Assembly (NCBI GenBank): GCA_045565015.1
Contig: JBJLGD010000003.1
Coordinates: forward strand, 8,462-72,461
Direction of reading: 5' to 3'
Source: GCA-2697345 sp045565015
GTDB lineage: Bacteria > Pseudomonadota > Alphaproteobacteria > Rhodobacterales > Rhodobacteraceae
Length of the DNA stretch: 64,000 nt
Below, piece by piece: positions 16,654 through 25,783 of the stretch. Both the position numbers and the translations under genes were made by a program. The notes beneath the pieces are model-generated. The model saw nothing but the letters and a program-made list of their open reading frames with translations. It searched no databases and was not told where the DNA came from. How positions within the stretch are numbered: position 1 is the first letter of the stretch; the number at the start of each line of letters is the position of its first letter.

Positions 16654-17946
16654 TTAAACAATTAACTCACGCTCTTTTTGGATACCAGTACCAAAAACAC
16701 GCTGGTACCGCTTGATCTCACTCTCAGGCCCCATGACCTTTAAAGGGTTATCACTTAACTTAACTGTAGGCTTTCCATCCGCATTAATCGCCTTACAAAC
16801 TAGAGAGAAAGGGACCAGGTTATCAGCACGTGTTAGGCCACGGAAATCATTTGTTAGTAATGTTCCCCATCCAAATGATACTTTTGTTCTACCAGAGAAT
16901 CTACAATGTAAATCTGATATCTGTTCAACGTCTAGACCGTCTGAAAAAATAATTAATTTATTCAGAGGATCCTCACCACATCTTGTCCACCATTTTATTG
17001 CAATCTCTGCTGAAGCGATAGGATCACCAGAGTCAATCCTAATACCAGTCCAACTAGATAACCAATCAGGGGCGTTCTCTAAAAAGTTCTTAGTTCCATA
17101 GGTATCAGGAAGGATTATGCGAAGGTTTCCATCATGCTCATCTTGCCAGTCTTCTAACACATCATAAGGAGCTTTTTGTAATTCTCTATCGTTTTTAGCT
17201 AATGCTGAATAAATCATCGGCATTTCATGAGCATTGGTACCAATCGCTTCTACTTCCTGTTTCATAGCTATAAGGCAATTAGAAGTACCAACAAAACTTT
17301 TCCCTAAACCAGAATACATTGCCTGAACGCACCAATCCTGCCATAAAAAACTATGCCTTCTTCGAGTACCAAAGTCAGCTATTTTAAGACCATCCAATTT
17401 TTGTAGAACATTAATTTTTTCCCAGAGTTTTGCCATTGCTCTTGCATAAAGAACTTGTAATTGAAATCTGTCTAATGTCCTCAGAACAGCGCGAGATCTT
17501 AGTTCCATTATAACACTTAACACTGGCACTTCCCAAAGCATTACCTCATGCCACCTGCCTTCAAATGTTAGTTTATATTCACCATCTCTTTTTTCTAAAT
17601 GATACGGGGGCAGCGAAAAACTTTCAAACCATTCCATAAACTCGGGGCTAAACATTTGCCGCTTTCCATAAAATGTATTTCCTCGAAGAAACGTACTCTC
17701 CCCCCGAGAAAGCTTAATTGATTTTATGTGATCAAGTTGCTCTCTTAACTCGCCCTCATCGACCAGCTCTGCCAACTTTATCGTTTTTGACCTATTCATT
17801 AATGAAAATTTAACCTGAGTATTGGGCTTATTTCGAAAAACAGATTGGCACATCAAGAGCTTATAAAAGTCAGTATCTATCAGAGAACGAACAATTGGAT
17901 CAATCTTCCATTTATGATTATATACTCTAGTTGCTATATCAACCAT
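16654..17946 (-). CDS. pncB: Nicotinate phosphoribosyltransferase
   Basis: Converts nicotinate and PRPP to nicotinate mononucleotide in the Preiss-Handler NAD route. The 430-residue protein shows the family start SLIDTDFYKLLMCQSVF, then KIADFGTRRRHSFLWQDW, the phosphorylated-histidine segment FVGTSNCLIAMK...IGTNAHEMPM, and the phosphate-binding LIIFSDGLDVEQI. It overlaps the upstream pncA gene by 8 nt (start ATG inside CATGGTTGA), so both are one operon: nicotinamide to nicotinate to NaMN. The 3' end is 5 bp from the convergent kinase gene. Confidence 0.96.
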   Translation of the reverse strand: MVDIATRVYNHKWKIDPIVRSLIDTDFYKLLMCQSVFRNKPNTQVKFSLMNRSKTIKLAELVDEGELREQLDHIKSIKLSRGESTFLRGNTFYGKRQMFSPEFMEWFESFSLPPYHLEKRDGEYKLTFEGRWHEVMLWEVPVLSVIMELRSRAVLRTLDRFQLQVLYARAMAKLWEKINVLQKLDGLKIADFGTRRRHSFLWQDWCVQAMYSGLGKSFVGTSNCLIAMKQEVEAIGTNAHEMPMIYSALAKNDRELQKAPYDVLEDWQDEHDGNLRIILPDTYGTKNFLENAPDWLSSWTGIRIDSGDPIASAEIAIKWWTRCGEDPLNKLIIFSDGLDVEQISDLHCRFSGRTKVSFGWGTLLTNDFRGLTRADNLVPFSLVCKAINADGKPTVKLSDNPLKVMGPESEIKRYQRVFGTGIQKERELIV

Positions 17947-18547
17947 GTAGTTTTACTCCAGACTCTTTCATTTCAGATAAGGCGGATTTTAGTGATCCAC
18001 TTAAATCAATTGACTTACAAAATTCTTTGAGAACAGTTACATTAAACCCCAATCGTGCTGCATCTAGAGCTGAATATCGAACACAAAAATCAAGAGCAAG
18101 GCCTACAATAAAAATATTATCTATATTTCTACAAGATAAATACCCTAGTAACCCAGTGGGTGTTATCTTATCATTTTCAAAAAACGCTGAGTAACTATCA
18201 ATTTCCTTTCTAAAACCTTTTCTTATTATTAAGTGACTATTCTCTACCTTAACAGCGCTATGAAAATCTGCTCCAACCGAACCTTTAATACAGTGATCAG
18301 GCCATAGCATCTGCGGACCATAGGGCATCTCAATTTCCATGTAGGGGCATTTCTTGGGATGCTGAGAAGCAAAGGAACTATGATCTGAGCCATGCCAATC
18401 CTGAGTTAGAATTACCGTTTGAAATTCCATCATTAATTTATTTATAGGTTCTATAATCGTCGTCCCATCGGGTACTTCTAGAGTTCCTCCGTCACAAAAA
18501 TCATTCTGCAAATCTATAATTAGTAAAGCGTCAGTTTTTGACCTCAT
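17939..18547 (-). CDS. pncA: Nicotinamidase
   Basis: Hydrolyses nicotinamide to nicotinate and ammonia. Catalytic triad parts are all visible: Asp in LLIIDLQNDFCDGG, Lys in LIIRKGFRKEID and Cys in VGLALDFCVRYSALDA. The metal-binding DWHGSDHSSFASQHP supplies Asp and His ligands. A TTG lies further upstream at 18604, but AAGGAAAG sits 4 nt before the ATG at 18547 and family similarity starts with TDALLIIDLQNDF, so I use 18547 (202 residues). Divergent from trhO by about 100 bp. Coupled to pncB by an 8-nt overlap. Confidence 0.95.
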   Translation of the reverse strand: MRSKTDALLIIDLQNDFCDGGTLEVPDGTTIIEPINKLMMEFQTVILTQDWHGSDHSSFASQHPKKCPYMEIEMPYGPQMLWPDHCIKGSVGADFHSAVKVENSHLIIRKGFRKEIDSYSAFFENDKITPTGLLGYLSCRNIDNIFIVGLALDFCVRYSALDAARLGFNVTVLKEFCKSIDLSGSLKSALSEMKESGVKLHG

Positions 18548-18651
18548 AATTCTTTCCTTTATTATGTTGATCTCACAGCTAAATACTTGTTTTATTCTGG
18601 TCAATACTTTCTCTTGTCATAGATGTGTATTTAGATATATTTAAAACCTTA

Positions 18652-19560
18652 ATGTTTACTGTAATCGCCTTCTATCATTTTACTCGTTTCAATGAACCTA
18701 GCGAAATGCAGCCTTGTCTTATGAAGGCGTGCAGAAAGTATAATATTCGAGGAACAATCTTATTAGCAAGTGAAGGAATTAACGGTACTATTTCTGGTTC
18801 CAAAGATTCGATCGAGAAAATCATCCAGCAAATAAGAGCGCTACCTAATTGCCGTAATATTAATTTCAAAAAAAGTTTTGCATCATCCCAGCCCTTTAAT
18901 AGATTAAAAGTTCGTTTAAAACGTGAAATAGTTACGATGGGGCAACCTAATGTTAACCCTATGACAGGGACGGGGCGTTATATTAAAGCACACGACTGGG
19001 ATGATTTCATCAATGATAAAGATGTAGTTTTAATCGATACCCGAAATGAGTACGAGGTAGGAATTGGGACTTTTAAAGGGGCTATAAATCCAAAGACACG
19101 AAGTTTTAGAGATTTTCCTAAATGGTGGGAAGAAAATAAAAAATCCTATAGTGGAAAAAAAATAGCTATGTTCTGCACTGGTGGGATACGTTGTGAAAAA
19201 TCAACTAACTTTCTTTTAAACAACGGTGAAAAAGACGTTTTTCATTTAGATGGTGGTATTTTACGATATCTAGAGGAGATCCCAAAAGAAAAAAGCCAGT
19301 GGAATGGAGAGTGTTTTGTTTTTGATGGTCGAGTGTCAGTTGGATTCGGACTCTCAGAAGGAAAGCATAGCCTATGTTTCGCATGTCGTAGGCCCATACA
19401 GCCCGAAGATATTAAAAAACCCGGTTATGAACCTGGCGTAAGTTGTCACCAATGTTTAGAAGAGTACTCTGATAAGGATCGATCACGCTTTCGAGAAAGG
19501 CAAAACCAAATAGCACTTGCACGGAAACGTGGTGAAATACATATTGGGGCCTCCGATTAG
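18652..19560 (+). CDS. trhO: tRNA uridine(34) hydroxylase TrhO (rhodanese family, formerly UPF0176)
   Basis: Oxygen-dependent hydroxylase that makes 5-hydroxyuridine at tRNA position 34, precursor of cmo5U/mo5U. The N-terminal acylphosphatase-like domain has RGTILLASEGINGTISG, the rhodanese domain VVLIDTRNEYEVGIGTFKGA, and the conserved loop AMFCTGGIRCEKSTNFLL with the essential Cys near residue 175. The C-terminus has a CxxC-type Zn-like pair (CFACRRP...CHQC). An in-frame GTG at 18625 would add nine residues, but similarity begins at MFTVIAFYHFTRF, so ATG 18652 is preferred; neither has a good ribosome-binding site. Confidence 0.92.
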   Translation: MFTVIAFYHFTRFNEPSEMQPCLMKACRKYNIRGTILLASEGINGTISGSKDSIEKIIQQIRALPNCRNINFKKSFASSQPFNRLKVRLKREIVTMGQPNVNPMTGTGRYIKAHDWDDFINDKDVVLIDTRNEYEVGIGTFKGAINPKTRSFRDFPKWWEENKKSYSGKKIAMFCTGGIRCEKSTNFLLNNGEKDVFHLDGGILRYLEEIPKEKSQWNGECFVFDGRVSVGFGLSEGKHSLCFACRRPIQPEDIKKPGYEPGVSCHQCLEEYSDKDRSRFRERQNQIALARKRGEIHIGASD

Positions 19561-19578
19561 CTGTTGGAAAAAATACTT

Positions 19579-20361
19579 CTACAAAACCTCAACATTTCCA
19601 CATACGCTTATTGGCTGACCAGAGATTTTTGAACCCAACGGACTACAAAGAAATATAGCCTGATTAGCAATGTCTTGCGCAGTCACAGTTGTTCGTAGGG
19701 ATACTTTACTTATCATTTCTGATTTCATCTCCTCAAACGATAAACCTATTTCTTTTGATCTTGCCTCTATCACCCCATCAATTCTTGGTCCCTCAACTAT
19801 TCCCGGTAGGATAGCGTTGACGCGGATACCATCTGGGCCTAGTTCGACAGCCAAACTTTTCATAAATCCGATAATTGCCCACTTAGTTGCAGAATAAGGT
19901 GTTCGAAAAGCATATCCAAATCGACCTGCAACTGACGAAATACAAATCATTGATGCATTATTGGATTGTTTCAACATGGGAACAGCGCGTCTAGCACAGT
20001 AAAATTGGCCATTGAGGTTTATCTCTATTGTCCTATCCCACTCTTCTATTTCCATTTCATGTACCGCAGAAGTTGGACCAGCAATACCAGCGTTATTAAC
20101 AAGTACATCTAAACCTGAAAGCTTTTTCGTTACCTCACCAAAAAGGTAGTCGACTTCATCAGGCTTTGAGACATCGCATTTTGTGATACCCCAGTTAGGA
20201 TGATCAGCCTCACAGGCCTGCAGCGCCCTATCTGAGATGTCACAAACATGGATATTGGCACCAGCTTTTTCAAAAGTTTCAGCTATGGTCCGTCCTATTC
20301 CACTTGCACCAGCGGTAACCAAAACTCTCAAGTCTTTGATCTCATTCATATTGTTGTCCAT
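19579..20361 (-). CDS. Short-chain dehydrogenase/reductase (SDR)
   Basis: Classical SDR of 260 residues. The NAD(P) loop is VTAGASGIGRTIAE (Ala replaces the usual second Gly), the NNAG motif is VLVNNAGIAGP, and the catalytic set is SSVAG...YSATKWAI. The Asp in HVCDISDRAL after the second strand favours NAD over NADP. ATG 20361 has AAGGAAG 5 nt upstream and follows the BKACE gene by 15 bp, so the two form an operon. It probably oxidises a 3-hydroxy acid to the beta-keto acid that BKACE cleaves; this is inferred from context only. Confidence 0.88.
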   Translation of the reverse strand: MDNNMNEIKDLRVLVTAGASGIGRTIAETFEKAGANIHVCDISDRALQACEADHPNWGITKCDVSKPDEVDYLFGEVTKKLSGLDVLVNNAGIAGPTSAVHEMEIEEWDRTIEINLNGQFYCARRAVPMLKQSNNASMICISSVAGRFGYAFRTPYSATKWAIIGFMKSLAVELGPDGIRVNAILPGIVEGPRIDGVIEARSKEIGLSFEEMKSEMISKVSLRTTVTAQDIANQAIFLCSPLGSKISGQPISVCGNVEVL

Positions 20362-20376
20362 TCTACTTCCTTATTT

Positions 20377-21312
20377 TTAAAAAGAAACATCATCTCCACC
20401 TTTTAGGCTTAACATCTCCCGAGCTTCCTTTGGAGTTGCTATATCCAAAGATAGTCCTTCTAAGATTTGTCTAATTTTTTTAACTTGCTCCGCATTGTTT
20501 TGAGCTAATTTTCCTGGACTAATCCATAAAGAATCCTCAAGTCCAACTCTAACATTTGCTCCTTGCGCAGCGCCTATGGATGCCAGTGACATTTGATTTT
20601 TTCCAGCTCCCAGAATTGACCAGTAATAATCTTCACCAAAAAGTCTATCGGCGGTTCGTTTCATATGCATTAGATCCTCCGGATGTCCCCCAATTCCCCC
20701 TAATATTCCAAATACTGATTGAATAAACAAAGGAGCCTTTGCTAAACCCCTGTCTACAAAATGCGCTAAACTGTACAAATGCGATATATCATAACATTCA
20801 AATTCAAATCGCGTTCCATTTTCATTTCCTATTCTAAGAATTGTTTCGATATCTTTAAATGTATTCTTAAAAATTCCATCTCTAGAGTTTTCAATGTGCT
20901 CACGTTCCCATGCATGCTTAAATTCAGTGAATCTATTCAACATTGGATATAATCCAAAATTCATCGAACCCATATTTAAAGAAGCAACTTCGGGTTTAAA
21001 TAAAGCTACTGGCGCCATTCGTTCCTCTACTGTCATATGCATCGAACCGCCAGTAGTAATATTTACAACCGCATCCGTAGATTGCTTTATTCGAGGTAAA
21101 AACTGTTCATATAATTTTGGATCTTGAGACGGCTTTCCTGTTTCGGGATCTCTCGCATGTAGATGTAAAATAGCCGCGCCTGCTTCTGCTGCTGCAATCC
21201 CTGACTCAGCAATTTGACTAGGCGTTACAGGTAAGTATTCAGACATACTTGGTGTATGAATAGACCCCGTCACAGCACAAGTAATTATAACTTTAGAACT
21301 TTTTCTGGCCAT
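20377..21312 (-). CDS. Beta-keto acid cleavage enzyme (BKACE, DUF849 family)
   Basis: Zn-dependent TIM-barrel enzyme that condenses a beta-keto acid with acetyl-CoA and splits it into acetoacetate and a new acyl-CoA; the founding member is 3-keto-5-aminohexanoate cleavage enzyme Kce. Markers are VIITCAVTGSIHTPSMSEYL, the zinc ligands AAILHLHARDPETGKPSQD (HxH), VVNITTGGS and RVGLEDSLWISPG near the end. GGAGG lies 10 nt before ATG 21312; the upstream frame to 21339 is therefore not used. First gene of an operon with the SDR. Substrates in the family vary (3-keto-5-aminohexanoate, dehydrocarnitine and others) and cannot be read here. Confidence 0.92.
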   Translation of the reverse strand: MARKSSKVIITCAVTGSIHTPSMSEYLPVTPSQIAESGIAAAEAGAAILHLHARDPETGKPSQDPKLYEQFLPRIKQSTDAVVNITTGGSMHMTVEERMAPVALFKPEVASLNMGSMNFGLYPMLNRFTEFKHAWEREHIENSRDGIFKNTFKDIETILRIGNENGTRFEFECYDISHLYSLAHFVDRGLAKAPLFIQSVFGILGGIGGHPEDLMHMKRTADRLFGEDYYWSILGAGKNQMSLASIGAAQGANVRVGLEDSLWISPGKLAQNNAEQVKKIRQILEGLSLDIATPKEAREMLSLKGGDDVSF

Positions 21313-21390
21313 AAACCTTTTCCTCCGATTTAGTTGCAAGTTTTAATATTTGACAAGAAATTTAAAAATTACAATAACATTATTAAAATT

Positions 21391-21414
21391 TAGAGAATTA
21401 TTTATAATTCTCTA
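21391..21414. promoter_or_regulatory. Perfect 24-bp palindrome between BKACE and the sulfotransferase gene
   Basis: TAGAGAATTAT and its exact reverse complement ATAATTCTCTA are separated by TT (21391-21401 and 21404-21414). It lies 78 bp upstream of the BKACE start and 107 bp before the divergent TPR-sulfotransferase. There is no T-run, so it is more like a dimeric-regulator operator than a terminator. No regulator gene is adjacent. The rest of the 209-bp gap (21313-21521) is AT-rich with nothing else I can name. Confidence 0.45.
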
Positions 21415-21521
21415 ATACGTAAATCGAAAAGGTTAGTTGTTTTATTCCTTGTAAAATTCAAGTAACTTGTTTTTGTGTAATTGTTCTTCAAAACTCATAA
21501 AACATATTCGGGAGATTTTAT

Positions 21522-23189
21522 TTGTCTGTTTCAAAAACTTTAATTGAAGCAAAAAAACTTCATCGAAATAAAAACTTAAATAATGCATTGAAGATCTATA
21601 GTTCTATTTTGGAAAAAGTCCCAAATAATATAAAAGCTAAAAGAGGTATACTTCAAATCTATGAGGGTCTTGGGCCATCTAGCTCCTATTCCACATCACC
21701 CAACACACAGTTTAAATTATTATCAAAGTTCTTAACTGAAAATAAATTTTCGGATGCTCTGCTATACGCGAGAATAATCGCTGGATTAAACCCTAAGGAT
21801 CCGAAAATTTACAATGCTCTTGGTGCCATTAACGCTAAACTAGGACTAATGAAAGAAGCTATCCTCTTTTTTAAAAAAGCACTAAAAATATCTCCTCGCT
21901 ATCATGAGGCACATAATAATATTGCTATAGCATATAAAAATATGAGTCAGCACACTGACGCTATTAGACACTTTGACCGAGCCATTACGTTGATACCAGA
22001 TTACGCCAGCGCGTATTATAATCTTGGCTCTTTATATGAAAAATTAAATAAAAGGGAAGAATTGGCACACTTAATTACTCTAGCAAATAAGAATCTGCCG
22101 ATTAACGATCCAATCATACTCCTTTTTCAAGCCTACTTAGAAAGTTCAAAAAATAACACTAAAGCTTGTTTGAAGTTATTATTAGAAATAAGTCCAAAAG
22201 AACTCCCAACTTCTTTTCAAATTGATTTTTATTCATTGTCTGGAAAAACTTATGACAAATTAGGAGACTATTCTAAGGCCTTTAAAAGTTTTAGTGACCA
22301 GAACTTGGTAACAAAATCCATAAATTCAAGAGAATTAAATAATGCAAAAACATTCTTTGAAGAAACTAAAACACTTAAAAAAGCTTGGGAAATATTAAGA
22401 TTAAAACCTAAAATTATTTCAAATCAAGTGCACGGAACTAATTTAGTTTTTCTTGTAGGCTTTCCTAGGACAGGTACTACATTATTAGATACAATTCTAA
22501 TGGGGCATCCAGAAATAACAATACTGGAGGAACAACCTATGGCAACTATAATGGCCAAAAGTTTTAGTGGTCTAGGGACTCCAGAAGAGTATATGAATCT
22601 CAGTGAAACAACTACACAAATGCTTAGAGAAACTTATTGGGGTGCACTCAATGAACAGTTAATCAATATATCCAGAGGAAAAGTTATTGTTGATAAGCAC
22701 CCCCTCAATACACGTTACTTACCATTATTGAAACGGGCCTTTCCAAATGCTAAATTTATAGTTGCACTTCGGCATCCGTGCGACTGTGTCTTGAGCTGTT
22801 TCATGCAGAATTTTGAATTTAATCGTGGAACAGGAAACTTTTTAACCTTAGAGAATGCGGCTAGCCTGTATGTCGCGACAATGGGACTATGGGTTGCAAT
22901 AGAAAAGAAGCTAACACTCGATTATCGAACTGTCCGTTACGAAGATTTTATTGAAGATATTGAAGGTATTTCGAAGTCTTTGATTGATTTCATTAATCTA
23001 CCATGGGCAGAGAGTGTATTAAATCATACAATAACTGCTAAAAGCAGGACGCATATTTCAACCGCGAGTTACAATCAAGTAACAGAAAAAATATACCAGA
23101 CGGCAAAAGGAAGATGGATTAACTATGAAGAACAACTTTCTGGAGTAATACCTAAGCTCTCCCCGTTTATTAAAAAGTTTGGTTATTAA
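21522..23189 (+). CDS. TPR-repeat sulfotransferase
   Basis: Two-part protein of 555 residues. The N-terminal half (about 1-270) is made of tetratricopeptide repeats (for example AINAKLGLMKEAILFFKKAL and SAYYNLGSLYEKLNKREEL). The C-terminal half is a PAPS-dependent sulfotransferase: 5'-phosphosulfate loop FLVGFPRTGTTLLDTIL near residue 312, the EEQP segment, and the 3'-phosphate site KFIVALRHPCDCVLSCF. The start is TTG 21522, with GGGAGA 6 nt upstream. No signal peptide is seen. Proteins of this architecture are common in marine bacteria; the acceptor is unknown. It could sulfate a glycan, peptide or small molecule. Confidence 0.88.
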   Translation: MSVSKTLIEAKKLHRNKNLNNALKIYSSILEKVPNNIKAKRGILQIYEGLGPSSSYSTSPNTQFKLLSKFLTENKFSDALLYARIIAGLNPKDPKIYNALGAINAKLGLMKEAILFFKKALKISPRYHEAHNNIAIAYKNMSQHTDAIRHFDRAITLIPDYASAYYNLGSLYEKLNKREELAHLITLANKNLPINDPIILLFQAYLESSKNNTKACLKLLLEISPKELPTSFQIDFYSLSGKTYDKLGDYSKAFKSFSDQNLVTKSINSRELNNAKTFFEETKTLKKAWEILRLKPKIISNQVHGTNLVFLVGFPRTGTTLLDTILMGHPEITILEEQPMATIMAKSFSGLGTPEEYMNLSETTTQMLRETYWGALNEQLINISRGKVIVDKHPLNTRYLPLLKRAFPNAKFIVALRHPCDCVLSCFMQNFEFNRGTGNFLTLENAASLYVATMGLWVAIEKKLTLDYRTVRYEDFIEDIEGISKSLIDFINLPWAESVLNHTITAKSRTHISTASYNQVTEKIYQTAKGRWINYEEQLSGVIPKLSPFIKKFGY

Positions 23190-23222
23190 AGTTTACAATA
23201 TAAAAATAGATCAAGCTAACTG

Positions 23223-23250
23223 TTGAAAAATTATTAATAATAACCATCTA
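23223..23250 (+). promoter_or_regulatory. Possible heat-shock (sigma-32-like) promoter of htpG
   Basis: TTGAAA at 23223-23228 and CCATCTA at 23244-23250 with a 15-nt spacer resemble the CTTGAAA...CCCATnTA pattern of sigma-32 promoters. The location, 33 bp before the htpG start, fits. The match to the downstream element is partial. Confidence 0.3.
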
Positions 23251-23282
23251 GCAAGGGTAGCAGAATTAAGAAAGGTAAAATA

Positions 23283-25154
23283 ATGTCAGTAAAAAGTCAT
23301 GAGTTTGAAGCAGATACAGGTAAAATCCTGGATATAGTTATTAACTCTCTATATTCTCAAAAAGAAATATTTATCAGAGAACTAATATCAAACGCTTCTG
23401 ATGCACTTGATAAACGACGCTATTTGTCAGCTACTGACTCCAAACTAAGTTCAAAAGAACCTGGTAAAATCACCATTAGTGTAAGTAAGAAAGATAAAAC
23501 ATTAACAATTTCAGATAATGGTATCGGGTTGAACGAGTCTGAAATGGTCGAAGCCCTTGGAACAATCGCACGGTCCGGAACAAAAGACTTTATTGAAAGG
23601 CTTAATTCTTCAAAAGACAAAGAAGGAAGTAAAGTAGCATTAATTGGACAATTTGGTGTAGGGTTTTACTCTTCATTTATGGTTTCAGAAAACGTTTCAG
23701 TAGTATCTAGAAAAGCAGGAACAGACTCCGCTTTCAAATGGACAAGTGATGGTCATTCTGGATATGAAATATCCGAATCTCAAAAAGATGTTGAAGGAAC
23801 ATCGATTACTTTATTACTAAAAAAAGAGGATAAAGAATATCTTGATGAGGTTAGAATAAGCCATCTTGTAAAAAAATATTCGGACCACATATCTTACCCA
23901 ATAGAGTGGATAGTATCTGACTCAGAGTCCCGTGTTCTTAACAGTGCTACAGCTATTTGGACCAAAAAACCTAAAGAAATAAAAAAAGAAGAATATAAAT
24001 CATTTTATAATCAAATAGGCGGTTCGTACGATGAACCGTACTTAACATTACACAATAAAACAGAGGGTGCCATAGATTTTACTCAATTGCTATTTATTCC
24101 ATCATCACCTCCTTTTGATCTTTTCGATCCCGAAAGAAAATCAAAGCTACAGTTATATATAAACAGAGTTTTTATTACAGATGATTGTGAGGACCTTGTC
24201 CCTAAGTGGCTCAGATTTATCAAGGGTATCGTTGATACCCCAGATGTTGACTTAAACGTCAGTCGCGAAATGTTACAGCAAAATCCAGCAGTAACAAAAA
24301 TAAGGAAGTCTATCATTCGCAAAACAATCTCTGAACTTAAAAAGAGAATGGATAAAGATAAAGATGACTATGACAAATTCTGGACGAGTTTTGGAAGAGT
24401 AGTTAAAGAAGGTCTTTATGAAGATAATGAAAATAAAACCAAAATTATTGATATATGTCGTTTTCACTCCTCTAGAGAAAATTCATTCATCAATTTATCA
24501 GATTATATTGATGGGATGATTAAAGGTCAGGATCAAATATACTATTTATCTGCAGAAACCTTGGGAAAAGCTGAGGTTAGCCCTCACTTGGAAGGTTTTA
24601 AGTCAAGAGGTATAGATGTACTTTTACTTACCGACCCAATAGATGAGTTTTGGATTCCTATTATGTCTGAATATGGTGGAAAGAAATTTACCTCTATTAC
24701 AAGAGGAGCGTCAGATTTAGATAAGTTTGAGTCACAAGATAAAAAACAAAAAAAGGAAACTGATCCAGGTAAATTTGAAAAGCTGATAGAGAAAATAAGT
24801 GACTATCTTGGAGAAGAAGTTTCAAAAGTGCGTTTATCTAAAACTCTTACTTCTAGCCCATCTTGCCTCGTAGCAGATGAAGATGGTATGGATGTGCAGA
24901 TGGAAAAAATGATGATGTCGCACAATCCAGATTTCAAAGGTTCTCCAAGAGTATTGGAAATCAACCCAGGGCATAAACTAGTTAAATCTTTAAATACGAT
25001 GATTAAGAAAGGAGACAGTAGTATTGCAGAAGACGTATCTAAATTACTCTTTGATCAAGCACAAATTCTAGAAGGAAAAGCGCCCCAAGATGTTACTAGT
25101 TTTTCTCAAAGAATGACCAGAGTTATGCAGAGTTGTCTTAGTTCTACTAGTTAA
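23283..25154 (+). CDS. htpG: Molecular chaperone HtpG (Hsp90)
   Basis: Bacterial Hsp90, an ATP-driven dimeric chaperone in the cytosol. The 623-residue protein has the GHKL ATPase domain: IFIRELISNASDALDKRR (catalytic Glu and Mg-binding Asn), DNGIGLNESEMVEALGTIA and GQFGVGFYSSFMV. The middle domain carries RVFITDDCEDLVPKWLRF and DVDLNVSREMLQQ with the ATP-sensing Arg. The C-terminal dimerisation domain follows ASPSCL-type sequence at TSSPSCLVADEDGMD. AAAGG lies 7-8 nt before the ATG. Length and motifs are standard. Confidence 0.97.
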   Translation: MSVKSHEFEADTGKILDIVINSLYSQKEIFIRELISNASDALDKRRYLSATDSKLSSKEPGKITISVSKKDKTLTISDNGIGLNESEMVEALGTIARSGTKDFIERLNSSKDKEGSKVALIGQFGVGFYSSFMVSENVSVVSRKAGTDSAFKWTSDGHSGYEISESQKDVEGTSITLLLKKEDKEYLDEVRISHLVKKYSDHISYPIEWIVSDSESRVLNSATAIWTKKPKEIKKEEYKSFYNQIGGSYDEPYLTLHNKTEGAIDFTQLLFIPSSPPFDLFDPERKSKLQLYINRVFITDDCEDLVPKWLRFIKGIVDTPDVDLNVSREMLQQNPAVTKIRKSIIRKTISELKKRMDKDKDDYDKFWTSFGRVVKEGLYEDNENKTKIIDICRFHSSRENSFINLSDYIDGMIKGQDQIYYLSAETLGKAEVSPHLEGFKSRGIDVLLLTDPIDEFWIPIMSEYGGKKFTSITRGASDLDKFESQDKKQKKETDPGKFEKLIEKISDYLGEEVSKVRLSKTLTSSPSCLVADEDGMDVQMEKMMMSHNPDFKGSPRVLEINPGHKLVKSLNTMIKKGDSSIAEDVSKLLFDQAQILEGKAPQDVTSFSQRMTRVMQSCLSSTS

Positions 25155-25200
25155 CTATTATGGTCAAAGTTAGGCCAATCATTAGTGGGTGTTAGCTGCT

Positions 25201-25755
25201 TTAACCTGAAATTAAATTCTCAATCGCATCAGCTAAATGCTCTTCATTAATATTGGCGTCTTTTCTCTCAACCTTTATTTTGTAGGCTTCTTTTAAAACA
25301 TCTACCTCACTAAAATTAGCAGGTGGAGAAAATCTATAACACGCCAATTCAATAAGTAGACCAAGCGGGTCACGAAAATAAATTGAGTGCATAAAACCCC
25401 TATCTTTTCGACCTGAGTGCTGGATTTTTCTTAGATCTAATCTGCCCTCTATCTGTTCAAATGTTGCTTGACTGACCGTAAAAGCTAGGTGATGGACTGT
25501 TCCAACTCTTGAAGAAACCGGTTTAAGATTAACCTCTTTCCTGCGCGTTTCATCAGTAAAAATTGTAATTAGCCTTCCGTCTCCAGGATCAAAATAAAGA
25601 TGATCTTCGTCTGGATTATCCAAGTTTGGTTGCTCAAAAATTAGTGGCATACCTAACAATCCAGACCAAAAATTAATTGATGTCTGCCTATCTGCCCCAT
25701 TTAGTGTCAAATGGTGCACACCCTGCGTTTGTATTTTTTTCAAAACATTAGTCAC
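25201..25755 (-). CDS. VOC-family (glyoxalase/dioxygenase-like) protein
   Basis: 184-residue member of the vicinal-oxygen-chelate superfamily. The two half-modules start with GVHHLTLNGADRQTSINFW and GTVHHLAFTVSQATFE; the His of each and the Glu in GLLIELACYRF are the expected metal ligands. GFMHSIYFRDPLG is the conserved segment before the last ligand. It is the last gene of an IclR / aldo-keto reductase / VOC unit on the minus strand. It may be a ring-cleaving dioxygenase, lyase or isomerase; the sequence does not decide between these. Confidence 0.85.
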   Translation of the reverse strand: MTNVLKKIQTQGVHHLTLNGADRQTSINFWSGLLGMPLIFEQPNLDNPDEDHLYFDPGDGRLITIFTDETRRKEVNLKPVSSRVGTVHHLAFTVSQATFEQIEGRLDLRKIQHSGRKDRGFMHSIYFRDPLGLLIELACYRFSPPANFSEVDVLKEAYKIKVERKDANINEEHLADAIENLISG

Positions 25756-25783
25756 TCAAAATATAATACGATAAAAATTAATT

